64,000 nt of DNA from Steinernema hermaphroditum (GCA_030435675.1 CM059623.1:9760012-9824011), one strand, 5' to 3'; shown: positions 26,106-36,430, counted from the stretch's first letter. The notes: a model not told the origin generated them from the sequence alone. Program-made: numbers and translations.

Positions 26106-27210
26106 ATGACGCATCCACGTGGAAAGATTGTGAGTTTAATTTGTCAGAAGATGGAGAAATGATGACGTGTTTTCAGCGAATCTACAGTTCTTCGGATTCG
26201 AACCCGTCCGATTCAGAGAAGTTGGAACAGCGTGAGTTCGTGCGTCCCAAGCGCATTGAAGAAGAAAAGCAGCACCGTCGCTTCACTCCTTTGAACAAAG
26301 TCAGTCGTTCCGAGGAAAAAAATAATTGGATCGAGGTTTCTTAGGATCGTGAATCGAATGAGCGATTTGACAAGGCCATGAAGAACGTCTTCGGTGGATC
26401 TCGCCGTGCCCCAGGAAGTGTTGATGATCGCCGGCGCCACGCTTTCGGAGAGTCCCGCGGCCGTATATACAAAGAACTCCACACCGACAGTGAGGTGAAT
26501 CGTGCTCGGAAGGAACTGGACCGTGTCAGCATTGAACGTCCGCGCAAGATTGTGAGTTGCACAAATCTGAAAAGGAATGGTGACATGATGATTCCAGCAA
26601 ATCTACAGTTCGTCGGATTCGAGCCCGTCCGATTCGGAGAAGTTGGAACAGCGTGAGGTCGTGCGCGATCCCAAGTGCATTGAAGAAAAGGTGAAGGAGG
26701 GAGAAGAACGTCTTACGAGCCGTGTCATCCGCTTGAACAAGGTTGATCAGCCGAAAAAGGTTCGTCTTGCGATGAAAACCTGTATGTATGACGGTTTTCA
26801 GGATCGTGATACCGAGGAGCGCATCGACCATGCCGTGAAGACCGCCTATACCAAAATTCATCATGCCCCAGAAAATCGTGAAGATGACCGCCGACTTCGC
26901 GCCTTCGGAGAAACCCGCGCTCGTGTATACAAAGAACTTTGCAACGACCAAGAGTTGAGCCGTGCTCGAGAAGAACTTGACCGAGTCAGCAGTACAAATA
27001 CGCGCCCTCTTCCCATCAAAATGCTTCTGGTGAGCATAGGTGTCTCTTTCCAGCGTAGTTATTATCCTTTTTCAGATACAGGATCTGAAGACTGAACTGC
27101 ACAGCCTGCTCGAGGAAGAGTCTTTGCTGGAGCGCCTTCCCGATGATCTTACGAATGACTTGAAGGAAATCAAGAAGTATCTGAAGCGCCGTAATAGCGG
27201 CAAGTGCTGA
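26106..27210 (+). CDS. Unknown charged helical protein made of two tandem repeats
   Basis: Six exons: 26106-26129, 26177-26299, 26345-26551, 26598-26741, 26802-27029, 27076-27210, total 286 aa, every intron phase 0. Residues 9-118 and 119-228 are a duplicated unit encoded by two exons each: first exon IYSSSDS(N/S)PSDSEKLEQRE..., second exon DR(E/D)...RR(H/L)(A/R)AFGE(S/T)R(G/A)R(I/V)YKEL ending RARKELDRVS or RAREELDRVS. The unique C-terminal exon adds a leucine-rich helix (LHSLLEEESLLERLPDDL). The protein is highly charged, with no signal peptide or membrane helix, and probably forms extended helices. I do not recognise the family. The internal duplication is direct from the sequence; function is unknown. 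Confidence 0.75.
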
Positions 27211-27244
27211 GTTTTCTAACATTTAAGCCATTTTGTTATATAAA

Positions 27245-27499
27245 TCAACTTTCTACGGCTTGTACTATGTTAGTATATCCAACAACAAGGTGCCGGTGCA
27301 ATGGTACAGCAAACAGCAAGGTGCTGTAGTAGTCATCTCCGTAGTTTTCGTCTCCATTGTCGTAGAAATCGTGGTCGGTGTAGCCCTCTTCGACTTGCTG
27401 TCTTTCCTTCATGCAGTAGTCTTCCAGGGATGTCGGCACGATGATTCCGTCCCTCTCAGCCTGCTTCCTGGACTTCGATTGCACCGGGAAACCACCCAA
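27245..27499 (-). pseudogene. C-terminal fragment of a UBE2R/CDC34-type E2
   Basis: The minus-strand frame contains KQAERDGIIVPTSLEDYCMK followed by an acidic/Tyr stretch. It matches the C-terminal part of the intact E2 at 46.8 kb, which reads KEAEREGIVVPTTVEDYCIK and then Asp/Glu repeats. Neither the catalytic fold nor the HPN/Cys region is present upstream, and the frame drifts into unrelated sequence. It is therefore a decayed partial copy, or a last exon captured by another transcript. It lies 35 nt downstream of the two-repeat gene in the opposite orientation. Confidence 0.6.
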
Positions 27500-27797
27500 T
27501 TTTTTCCTTAAAAAACCTTTTTTTTTAATGCAGAGAATCCAAAAAAGTCTGCAAAGTCAGACGTAAGTCAGACGTGCTTGATTTGAGATGTAGAAAGGAG
27601 AAGTAGTTTTGTAATCCTGCAGAAAGCATCCGCACGCTTTTTTCTGATATTTTTATTCTCCATTTTCTCTGTTTAGCACTCAATGTGGGCCGTTTTCCCG
27701 ATTCGATCCCCACCAGAACTTCATTAAATGGAGATGGTTCGGAGGAAAATTCTTCCCTATTCATGCAAAGTTTATTCCATGCAGAATCAGTACATTT
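27500..27797. other. Intergenic, no gene seen
   Basis: A+T-rich sequence with a T9 tract near 27520, between the E2 fragment and the small secreted protein. Nothing further can be supported. Confidence 0.4.
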
Positions 27798-28067
27798 CTA
27801 ACAATAATCGGAAGTGCACAGGCCCAAACGTCGGGGCGTCTCCTGGTTGAGCTCATCGTAGTCGGGGAAGACAGGAGCTCCGATTCCGGACTTGAAGGGG
27901 GGACGCTGGCAGCCGAAGGCATGGCACGGCGGCCGTCCGAAGTCGTCGAAGTGGCCGATGGCGCGAGGGTGCCCCCCATAGTAGTCTTCAGGATTCTCAT
28001 AGTTCCAGCGTCTCACCGACGCTTCGACGGAGGCGAGAAGAAGCACAAGCAGGAAGAAGACCTTCAT
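27798..28067 (-). CDS. Small secreted protein, 89 aa
   Basis: Single exon. An ATG is followed by a typical signal peptide (MKVFFLLVLLLASVEAS), then a mature chain of about 72 aa rich in Pro, Gly, Asp and Tyr with four cysteines (CHAFGC in the middle, CTSDYC at the very end). This could form two disulphides. A TATA-like CATAAAAG lies about 35-45 nt upstream of the ATG on the minus strand. No family recognised; it resembles the many lineage-restricted secreted peptides of nematodes. The first ATG that gives a clean signal peptide was taken as the start. Confidence 0.65.
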   Translation of the reverse strand: MKVFFLLVLLLASVEASVRRWNYENPEDYYGGHPRAIGHFDDFGRPPCHAFGCQRPPFKSGIGAPVFPDYDELNQETPRRLGLCTSDYC

Positions 28068-28495
28068 TGTTGTCACGATGATCTGCCTGGCGCTCCTTCG
28101 CTCTTTTATGGCGACAAAAAGAAAAGGGACGCCGATGAGAATTAATATTTCAGTTTCAGTTCACTTAGTAAATAGCGAAATATTTCCATCGCCCACCCTT
28201 TTCTTTTGAATTTCGTTTGCAGTTTTTTGGTTCTCTTTGCAAAAAAAGATGAAAGATTCGTGAAAGAAAAAAGATATGCAATAGGAAAGCCTAGTGCAGA
28301 AAGGACGTTGACAAAATTCCAAAAAAAGACTTATCGCTTAAGACTTATCGGAACCCACTTCTGAACTTCTCCTTACCCACTCTCAGCCCACGTGGGCATT
28401 TCATAATTAAAGCGGTATGGTGCTCTTCCTCAGCTCACTGTCTTCACGCGGTGAACTCATCGTTCACATTGATACCGATTTCGACAGGCGCATGT
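28068..28495. other. Intergenic with promoter of the secreted protein gene
   Basis: The TATA-like element at about 28101-28109 (read on the minus strand) is the only defensible signal. The rest has homopurine/homopyrimidine runs. Confidence 0.4.
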
Positions 28496-28990
28496 AATCT
28501 ACTCTATTTGATCTTCGCCTGAAGGAACTCTCCCCCACAACCAAGGAATACATGGCCAACGTAGAACTTCATAACTTCGGAAAAGAGTTAGTCCTACTTT
28601 CTCATCAAATACCCAGCGATCAAACAGCCAATGGGCCGAACGGGCTTGTTGCACGTTTTCTGGAGACGGCATCTTGAAAATTGCTTCGATCTTCGTCTTG
28701 TTAGCCGTGATGCTTCGAGCGTTGACAACCATGCAGAGATATTTGACTTCGGGCAGGAGAAACCGACTTCTCAAGACGGAGGCGGAAACCATAATCTTGA
28801 ATTTGTTGTAGAACGGCTTCGAGATTCGGCATTTTTGTACATGCAGTACATAAGATACGTAGTATTTTTGTTCCTTGCATTTCAGATACAAAAAAAACCA
28901 AACAGCTAATGGATCATTAGTAATTCGGTTAGTGATAGCATCCAATTTCACAGGACCGCTAAGGGCACCCATCGGCTCATGATAGATCAT
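28496..28990 (-). mobile_element. Degenerate Ty3-like retrotransposon pol fragment
   Basis: Two minus-strand frames together show the family landmarks of an LTR-retrotransposon reverse transcriptase C-terminus: a YGFRLRLEK strand, then a VKYLxMVVNA block, then KIEAIFKMPSPENVQQARS, corresponding to the 'lgh.v...gi..dp.K...i...p.P.....lrsflGl' region. The signal switches frame and contains stops, and no LTRs, protease or integrase are visible within about 500 bp. It is a dead remnant. Confidence 0.65.
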
Positions 28991-29811
28991 AAATGCTAGC
29001 GTTTGATCTGAAAAAAAAGCAACACATGGAGTGTTGTGTGTTTAAAAAAACTTATAGTTCCAATGAAAAACCTTACATATTGCGTTGCGGTTACTACCCC
29101 TTTTTCGAAGTGATTCACTCCTTAATGTGTTTATCAAGCTACGATTTCACTATCTGCAAACTTTCGTTGTCTACAAAGAAGAAAAACAAATTGTTAATTT
29201 TCGGCAAAGTTATTCATTTTTTGTACATTGTTTTTTTTTTTTTTTTCAAATCTACCATTATCAGTACGTTGAAAACATTGTGCAAAATAAGCTTAAAATC
29301 ATGCTAAAATGAGGTTACAAACACCTTCTCTGTTTACCGAATGGGGCGCCGACGGGAAGAACCGAATAAGCTGATAAGAGCGTTGCTAACACCGACAGCA
29401 TCTTCAAACGAGTTCACTTGCTGGTGGCAAGAGAGAAAATGGCACTTTAAGGATATGAATAGAATGTGTATGCGTGATTATGTTAAAGAAAATGGTCAGA
29501 ACGGCAGTTTTTTCTCCTGCGAAAAAGACTAATTTAATGAATGTGTTGCTATATAGGACAGCCTGTCGAAAGAGCCATGGAAATTGTTTTTAGCTGTATA
29601 TGGGTATATTATGCTTTTTACGGGTATACGTCGATTTTTTGAAAAAAATGAATCTTTAAAATGGCCTCTTACGAAACCGTTATGAAGAGCAAACATCGAC
29701 GCATCATCGGCGACTTCCCATCAACTGTTTTCTCTCTTATCAGTTCTGTTATTAACCGGAGGGCGCACATTGACAGCGTTAGCTAGTCGAACGGTTACTC
29801 AGTTTGGGAGC
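28991..29811. other. A+T-rich intergenic region
   Basis: Long A/T runs and a T17 tract near 29235. A 63-codon open frame at 29341-29532 starts MGRRREEPNK and recalls the Arg-rich microproteins nearby, but it lacks a zipper-like second half. I leave it unannotated. Confidence 0.35.
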
Positions 29812-30267
29812 ATGCCGGCGGCCCGCGGACGACCTCGCTTCGGTCCTGACGACCCTCGGGATCCAAACCGCGGCAACAAACATGTCGTGAAGACTCGCTT
29901 GAAGGCTCGTGAACGGCGAGAAAACGAGAAGAAGATGCTGGAAGTGGCACAACGCTGCAGTGAGCAACTGGAGTTGATGAAGTCCGAGAACGGTCACCTC
30001 CAACGACGAGTAGGTTTACCCGACATGCTACAGAAGCGTTAAGTAGTTGCAGATCCGTCAGATGTATGAAACGATGAAGGGAATGGAGGCCTTCCACGAT
30101 CAACAGATGAAGGTCTTTCGCGACAAGAACGCCGCGCTGCTTAACGAGAACGCGACCCTTCGCAGAAAGGTATTGTATGAAATCTCTATGGTATTCTTTT
30201 ATGCGTGTTTTAGGTGGCCTCCTTGGAAGCGGCCCACGAACATCCCCCTCAATTCGACCGCATGTAA
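29812..30267 (+). CDS. Basic-zipper-like coiled-coil protein, 122 aa
   Basis: Three exons: 29812-30009, 30053-30169, 30214-30267, all phase 0 with short introns (43 and 44 nt). A Pro/Arg-rich N-terminus (MPAARGRPRFGPDDPRDPN) leads into a basic helix (KTRLKARERRENEKK, about 27-41). A long coiled coil with Leu/Met/Val heptads follows (MLEVAQRCSEQLELMKSENG, then LLNENATLRRKVASLEAAHE). The layout is that of a bZIP transcription factor without a separate activation domain, but the classical invariant Asn-x7-Arg spacing is not clear, so DNA binding is an inference. It is the first of a run of small coiled-coil genes extending to 52 kb. Confidence 0.65.
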
Positions 30268-30964
30268 TTATGAAGATTGGTTCTGTATATGGTACTTGTA
30301 CCGCGCTTTGTACGTTTCATTACATTAAAACTCGCCTCTATTTCGAAATTCGCACTGATCGGTTCTTCGTATTGATGAATCACATCGGCCTTATCAGTTA
30401 CGACTCTCGGGGCGAATTGCGATGAGCAATGTAAATGTGCAAATAGCGCGAAAAGGTAGCAATTGATGAATTATGACCACACGGACTCTTCATGTAAAAG
30501 CTAAAAGTTTGTTAAACCGTCACATTGCGCGTAAAATACTCGAACATTATGTTCTTTATGTATGTTTATGTGTTTTCGAGCTCGCTAAACACGACGCTGA
30601 AATCTTCTTCAAAAACCCTCTTCGAAAATCCCCATGGCACGGTATGTGCCTTACCATTGTTTCCAACACGAGATTCTTGCTCTTGGGGCGAAAGACGTAC
30701 TTTGGGCGTGGCTTCGCTCAGCAGGTTCTGTTCGTTTATTGATTGACATGAAAGGTGTGGAGGTATAGGGACAAAGATGAAGAACAAATCGATTACGTGA
30801 TTAGTTCGAGAACGAGGAAACTTCCGGTGCCAAAGTGCTACCGTACTATTGACAGCGACTCTGAAGCAATCCGGTGCTGCCCAAGATGCTTTTAGGTACA
30901 TGATTTACTATTAAATGCGACGCTTCATATTTCAATAGAAATTAGGTTTCACGGTTTAACAAAC
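30268..30964. other. Intergenic, no gene seen
   Basis: Open frames on both strands here have no domains, exon signals or coding bias. Nothing else noted. Confidence 0.4.
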
Positions 30965-31197
30965 CTAATGAAACCACACTTCTTGATTTTCGCGTTCCAT
31001 TCCTCCACTTTCTTCTCGATTTTGTCTTCGGAGTTCGGCGATCTAAGCGAATTAAATACTACATTCAAAGTAATGTTTTTTACGATTTGCTGTATAAGGT
31101 GGACTTGTATATTCAGTTGTTCGATGAGTTCCAGCAATACAACGCGAATAGCCATGTTAAGGTGCCTACGGTGATCGCGGCGACGGCGATCGGTCAT
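30965..31197 (-). CDS. Arg-rich leucine-zipper-like microprotein 1, 63 aa
   Basis: Two exons (31197-31084 and 31042-30965) with a 41-nt GTAAAA...CGCTTAG intron, phase 0. Splicing turns two unrelated-looking frames into one continuous amphipathic helix: MTDRRRRDHRRHLNMAIR, then VVLLELIEQLNIQVHLIQQI joined to IAELRRQNREE. The unspliced frame also stays open but loses the heptad pattern. A 3' splice site (TTTGATTTAG) lies 2 nt before the ATG, typical of trans-splicing. An Arg-rich start followed by a zipper suggests a nucleic-acid-binding or dimer-interfering microprotein (inference). Same architecture as the genes at 32.2 and 33.5 kb. Confidence 0.6.
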
Positions 31198-31199
31198 AT

Positions 31200-32165
31200 C
31201 TAAATCAAACAAGTACTACCGCCTTCTAAGTTAGGTCACTACTAGTGTGTAGCGCTCTATTATGGGCACGGTGTGTTCGCCGATTATATGGGGGCCGTTA
31301 GAATGGATGTTTGGAAGGGGCGGGCAGGAATGATATCTGATATCACCGGAAGTGTGGCCGTGGAAGAAAACGGATGTGCGGTGCGCTCATAAACGGCATT
31401 TGCTTCTCCGTTCCTGTTGACTGTTTTAGCTTTTGCCTTAAGTGCATATTGTAGAGACGCACTTGGGTCCTAACACGACCGTCTGTGCCGGTCTCTGTCT
31501 CTGTAGACAGCTGTGTCTCATTATACCGGTTATCTCTCAAACACCTCCGCGCCTGCTAATTCCTGTATTCCCGGCGAATACTACAATATGAAGTGTTTTA
31601 GGTGCACTATTTTCGGCGCCCTACAGGTCAACAACTTCGCCATCCAGAAATGTAGTACTAAGCATACAAGTGCAGTTGTTTGTGCAAATATTCCGAATCA
31701 AGTGAAATCAACCCGTCGTGTATCTCGTAAAATAGTACGGTAGAATTTTCTGCACAGTCACAAGGCACAAATGCTGATTGCACTTTGTTTTGTTGCGATC
31801 GACAGCTATAGAGAGGCGCCCCTTCCGGTATTAGAGAGGGGACGGCACGTTGTTTACATGATCAACGATGGTGCTATAGCCATTCGGACTCCAGAACAGA
31901 CATCAAGGCATGCAATGGAAAAAGATCAATGTTCTAAGAGGATTTTGTTAATACGGAAGGTCGAGTGTTTTTCAGGAAAAATGCTTGACACCGAATGAGA
32001 GACAAAACAGAGGATGTCTCTTTGCAGTCGGCTTCATCCCTGGCGTAGCGTTGGTGTCGAACCGGTCGGAGAAGGCGCGCTTCACGGGGCATTTGGGAAC
32101 CATCGCACAAGTCAAGGTCGAAATATGCATAGCTTTATTTTTTTATATACATAATGACTGTTGGA
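31200..32165. other. Intergenic, no supported gene
   Basis: A 76-codon open frame at 31513-31743 and others show no domains or splice context. No repeat recognised. Confidence 0.35.
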
Positions 32166-32392
32166 TCAGTGGTTGTTGTCAAACTGGGCCTCATGAGGAC
32201 GACGGGGTGCGTTGTGAAGCTGAAAGAGGCGCAAACTAGAGATAGCGATAGTTAGCTATGTGTCACCTGCTCTCTGAGGATCTGAATATGCTCCAACATC
32301 ATTCTATGATATTCAGCGAGTAGAGCCAGCTCGAGAATAGTGCTGTCGAAGCGGCGTCGACGGCGTTGGCCGAGAAGGCGGCGGGCAGGCAT
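32166..32392 (-). CDS. Arg-rich leucine-zipper-like microprotein 2, 59 aa
   Basis: Two exons (32392-32267 and 32219-32166), 47-nt intron, phase 0, donor GTGACA and acceptor CTCTTTCAG. Exon 1 encodes MPARRLLGQRRRRRFDS and the helix TILELALLAEYHRMMLEHIQ, ending in Gln at the splice junction. Exon 2 adds a short polar tail (LHNAPRRPHEAQFDNNH). An acceptor-like ATATTTAAG ends 1 nt before the ATG. Exon 1 matches microproteins 1 and 3 in plan: Arg cluster within the first 15 residues, then a 25-residue Leu/Met-rich helix, then a phase-0 intron after Gln or Gln-Ile. Confidence 0.55.
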
Positions 32393-33503
32393 TCTTAAAT
32401 ATTGAGGTATATCTCAGAAGGCGAATATGAGCAATGAGAAAGGATTACCGAAGCCGCTCTCTTTTAAGAGCAGCGGGCCCGCCCACAATCACCTATTTGG
32501 GCATTATACGCCACTCACGAACGACGAATTTTGGGGGGGGGGGATGATAAGGCGAACGACGAATAATGAGCGCCGGCGCCGAGGCCGAAGCCGAAATAAC
32601 GCATCATATGGATGAGCAAAGGTGAAGGAACGTTATTTTTAGGCGTGCTGCAGTTATCTGTAAAGAGAAACAAAAAATTGGAATCAGTGAATAAAACTGT
32701 AACTCAGCACGTGTGGAAAACGTTGCATGGACATTGTGATGTTGTTTGACCGTGAACCGTTTGCCCTGAGAAGGCAAGGTGATTGAGAGTACGTTAAAAA
32801 CTGGCTAAAAACTAACCTATCTAGTGCGAAAGCTTGACTAGATAAGCTGTTCATACCGATGTGTGCTTGAGGGAAAACTTGCAAGCGCTAACTGTCTTTT
32901 GGTATGATTGGTGATTTACCGGTGTGCTTCGTTCTTTTTTATCGCTGAACGCCATGTGATGCTGGCGCGCTAAAAACAAGGGGCACCACTCGTCACCGGC
33001 CGGCTCGTCGCCAGCCAACTCGTCGCCGGCGGAAATACAGGGTGGCTGGTAAGGATACTGGAATACAGGGTGAATTGCACATCCAGATTCCTATGCTAAC
33101 CCAATCCATGCGTACGTTTAAAGCAAATTTACAGAGAACTAGTGAATATCCAAAAGTAAATAGCTAGGCTTCCAAGAGTGCACGGCTACCTTTAAATGGG
33201 CATGACTCTAAACCAAGCCTGGATGTTAGCCTTGACGATTAACTCGGTATTATGACCAAAACTTGTGAAGTGGACAACTCTTCTAAGCCTTTATCCTATA
33301 TCGAACGAGGTCTGGCGACAATAGGTATTTAGGTTGCGGGCGCTTTATGCTTGGCCTAAGATCCAGGATTACGACTTGTCCTGGTTTCTGAATGCAATGT
33401 GGGAGTCCTGTGTGTCTCAGTGTCTCTTTGGTAAACAGTGTGAAATGTCTCAGAAATGCCTGCAACGAAGGTCTTTTATTCACAAACAGATGTCAAAGAA
33501 ATG
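32393..33503. other. Intergenic with repeat fragments
   Basis: Contains a C/G-rich stretch with recurring CTCGTCGCCGGC-type units (about 32985-33030), two nearby GAATACAGGGTG-type units (33042-33072), and one copy of a dispersed sequence with core CCAAGCCTGGATGTTAG at about 33217. Other copies lie near 38630 and, inverted, 53815. No gene supported. Confidence 0.4.
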
Positions 33504-33746
33504 TTAGTTCCATCCTTGTCCGTGCAGCTTCAGCTGATCTAGAATGGGTTGAAGACGAAGCGCCATGCTGATCGCTCGAAGCAGAGCAAGCTAGAAAAAC
33601 GTGTCACAAGTAACCAGCAAAGTCTTTTTTGCCTGTGCCTTGAACAGCTCCTTTTTCTCGAGCATCAGCCGATAGTAGAGTTCAAGCAGACGAAGACCAC
33701 GAGAACGATGCCGACGGCGCTCGATGTTGTCGCGACGAACGGCCAT
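33504..33746 (-). CDS. Arg-rich leucine-zipper-like microprotein 3, 66 aa
   Basis: Two exons (33746-33633 and 33590-33504). Exon 1 encodes MAVRRDNIERRRHRSRG then LRLLELYYRLMLEKKELFKA and ends in Gln. Joining it to exon 2 (LALLRAISMALRLQPILDQL plus a short tail) requires a GC-AG intron (AG|GCAAAA ... TTTTTCTAG, 42 nt); without splicing the frame closes 14 codons later. The GC donor fits the plan of the two sister genes and extends the helix, so I prefer it. An acceptor-like TGTTAAG lies 4 nt before the ATG. Same proposed role as its sisters; no known family recognised. Confidence 0.5.
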
Positions 33747-34081
33747 CAATCTTAACATCACATAAGTACCATGTAATAGCAGCGAATCATGTAAATGAAC
33801 CAGATAACGAATGATTTTGTCACAATAGGATCTGCTTTTTAAGAAAAACGTCGCACTCTCCGCCCAAATGGCCCTTCATTCGGTTGCGAAATGTGAATCA
33901 CTCGTACTTCGCCCTCTGATTAGATCGACACGTGCTGCCAAAAAGTGTACGATTGCACAACTATGACTTCCAGTAGAAATGGGGATAGAAACCACTTCAA
34001 GTTGCGGTTTCAGTTTCGAAGAGACTTCGGAACGAGATCGCAATTCTGGATGGACAGTTCTAGTAGACGGAAGACGTGGCA
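33747..34081. other. Intergenic, no gene seen
   Basis: About 335 nt of mixed sequence without recognisable signals apart from likely upstream sequence of microprotein 3. Confidence 0.35.
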
Positions 34082-34285
34082 GAATGCAGACGGTGGAGTC
34101 TGTTGATGTGTAAACATAAACAAAAGTGCCTTGGGTTTGTAGTCCGTGCCTCTGGACGGACTACAAACCCAAGGCTGCCTATAAAAGGTCGCGCAGACTG
34201 CACACGAATGCAGACGGTGGAGTCCGTTGATGTGTAAACATAAACAAAAGTGCCTTGGGTTCGCAGTCCGTGCCTCTGGACGGAC
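34082..34285. repeat. Duplicated unit containing a perfect 19-bp hairpin
   Basis: An 80-bp unit (AATGCAGACGGTGGAGTC... to ...GCCTCTGGACGGA) occurs at 34082-34160 and again at 34206-34285 with few changes. In the first copy it runs into its own inverse: CCTTGGGTTTGTAGTCCGT (34129-34147), an 8-nt loop, and the exact complement (34156-34174). A CCTATAAAAG TATA-like box follows at 34178. A related CCTATAAAAG context occurs near 35380 next to a GTCGGGGC/GCCCCGAC hairpin. Probably the end of a mobile element or a structured RNA; not identified. Confidence 0.6.
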
Positions 34286-35096
34286 AAGGTGACTTAGATT
34301 TGGAATGTAGTGAGGAGTCACACGACTTTTTCCTTGGGAGTAAACACAGTGAAAGTAATGGAAAATGGAAAACACAAGTTTCGTTGAAATGGGAAAGAAT
34401 AAATATTGTAAATGGGTAAAGTGTTCCCTGGTCGTGTAACATGGGTCCAATAACACAGAATTTCTGCTTTTAGGGGGTGCTATCCATTCCATCATACATG
34501 CACTCTACATTATTTTCAAATTCGCACGTAGCACGCCTTGTAGTATGACATTAAGTAAATATTTGTGGCTGATGACGTCGTGGATTGCTTTGGAACCGTG
34601 GGGAAACCACTAACTCACGTGACTGCTTCTTTTGGAGTGAAAGTCTTTTAAAGTAGTCATCAGATTGGCGTTCTGTCGCTTTTGTTGAGCACGAAGCTCC
34701 ACTGCTGTAAGGGAAAGAAGCTCTGAAAAGATGCGATCGGAAACTGAAGACGAAAGCCTATGATTCAACTTCAGATGAAAACAGTAGTCCGCGCTTCTCT
34801 TCTTTCTTCGGAGCACATCTGGCACTTTTAAATTGTCTGATAAGTAGCGCCAAGTAACGGCAACATGTGCCAAGTTTGTAGTTTAAATGCAAAATTTTTT
34901 AAATAAATTTATTTGTAAAAAAAGGTGAGTAACGCGATTTGGGTGCAGGCATCCAGGGAAAACACGGTGATGTCATAATTTAGGCTACTTTCAGGGTGCT
35001 GCGGGAACATAAGCATGAGCATGAGAACGGGAATAACAGAACACGATAAAATTTGGTATTTTATTTAGTATTTTATTTGGCGTAATGGTCGACTCC
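34286..35096. other. Intergenic, no gene seen
   Basis: A+T-rich. Minus-strand open frames extend from the hairpin region but carry no domains. Confidence 0.35.
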
Positions 35097-35218
35097 GAGA
35101 AGGTATTGAACACCAGGGGCCGTAGTTCTAGCATCTTGTCAAGAGGACCGTTACCATTGCCCGACCGACCGCGACGCCACGAGAAGACAAAGTCTCGATG
35201 CAACTCCGAAGTCTGAAT
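35097..35218. repeat. Dispersed repeat family, copy 1
   Basis: Shares the string pattern 'GG(C/T)(A/C)TTGAACACCAGGGGCCGTAGTTC ... CCCGACCG ... GCAACTCCGAAGTC' with copies at about 44247-44560, 49088-49345 and 59950-60250. Divergence is moderate; ends not resolved. Confidence 0.5.
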
Positions 35219-35489
35219 CAATACTCATGAAAGGAAGATGCGTAAGAATCAGAAAAAAAATGAGTAAGCTCGTAGCAAATTTGCTGTAGTGGGATCACAG
35301 CGTTCCTCTGGATTATGTGAGAAAAAAAGACCCGCTGTCGGGGCTCCGCCCCGACGCCTCTGCGCTTCCAAAGATTGCCTATAAAAGATTGCGACAGGCA
35401 GCGGTGTGATTTCTCCTTGTGCTCAAAAGACGTCTGGCGAAATTCCATAGATTTTGGAAAATAGACAGTAAAGGGTTTAAGTTGAACGC

Positions 35490-36430
35490 CCGTCTATCGG
35501 ATACAATTGAGTTGCATACGGCTTGCTCGTTGGGTTATTGGCTTGGTCGCAGGGGTTTCCAGACTAATGTCTTCCCAGGCTTGCTCTAGAGTTCTCTTCG
35601 GGGAGTCTATGATGACTTGGCGTCTTCGCCAGGCGTTCTTCTCCAGTATGTACCAAATTGCGCAGTCCATAAGATTTAGATTACGCGAGTTAGACGGCCA
35701 AATGTCTTTGGTCCACATCCAGGGGAAGTGCTCTTTTCGTGTGGTCCAGGGGATGCCATCGTTGATTTCAATCCGTAGGCGGGTGCCCTGTCACGTTGAA
35801 ACACCTATCCGTGGTAAGTGTTGTTCGGCCCAGAGAATCAGATAGTTTGCTAGTATGTCTTCCTGGTACACCTGCGAGTCGATTTTTACACCTTTTTCGG
35901 CGAAACCCAGGGAGTTTTGCCGAGGTTTGCGCATATTTCGCCCCAAACCATCATAGAAGCGAGGAAATGGATTCTTTTCACGCGTTTCGCTCGTAGCGAG
36001 CCCTTATGCATCTGTTCTGTTAGTGGTGATTATGACTGTTGTGGATCACTTAAATTGTAAAAATCTTTTCATCTGAAAAGACCACATTGGAGAATCCGGA
36101 GGTGCGTGCCTCGGCCTTTATCTTTCTGAACTTTTCCAATCTTTCGGCCTTTTTCTGGTTGGCCGTAAGAAATCTACAGCTTATTTTGTAGGTTTCTGAC
36201 TGGAAATTGTCACTAATAAGCGTTAATTCCGTGGACTTTGGCTAGCTTCCTCTTCAAACGCTCATAATTCCGCTAGATTTTTTGTTGGACCAGTTTTCGG
36301 ATCGCTGAAGTTCTCGATGTCTTCGGTTTTCCGTTTTGGAGATAGTACTTGATCTCGTAGTTTCTTTAAGTCGATTCCGCACTCGCTTAATGGAATACCG
36401 AGGCACTTTTAGGTCCTTTCAAATGTATGA
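35490..36430 (-). mobile_element. Degenerate Tc1/mariner-type transposase
   Basis: The minus strand, over several frames with stops, gives the landmarks of a Tc1-like transposase in order: an N-terminal helix-turn-helix remnant near 36400, a VFSDEK block near 36070, a SMMVWGEIC block near 35950, GKTPW and VYQEDILANY near 35890, and DIWPSNSRNLNLMD, which matches the family's 'D.WP..SPDLNPMD'. The catalytic Asp of that motif reads Asn. Inactive relic; terminal repeats not found. Confidence 0.6.

Noticed and set aside
30566..30901. 111-codon minus-strand open frame
   Set aside because: No coding bias, domain, start context or splice signals.
34010..34495. 161-codon minus-strand frame across the hairpin region
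   Set aside because: Its repeats in protein (RPEAR, HFCLCLHIN) only reflect the duplicated DNA unit; no known domain.
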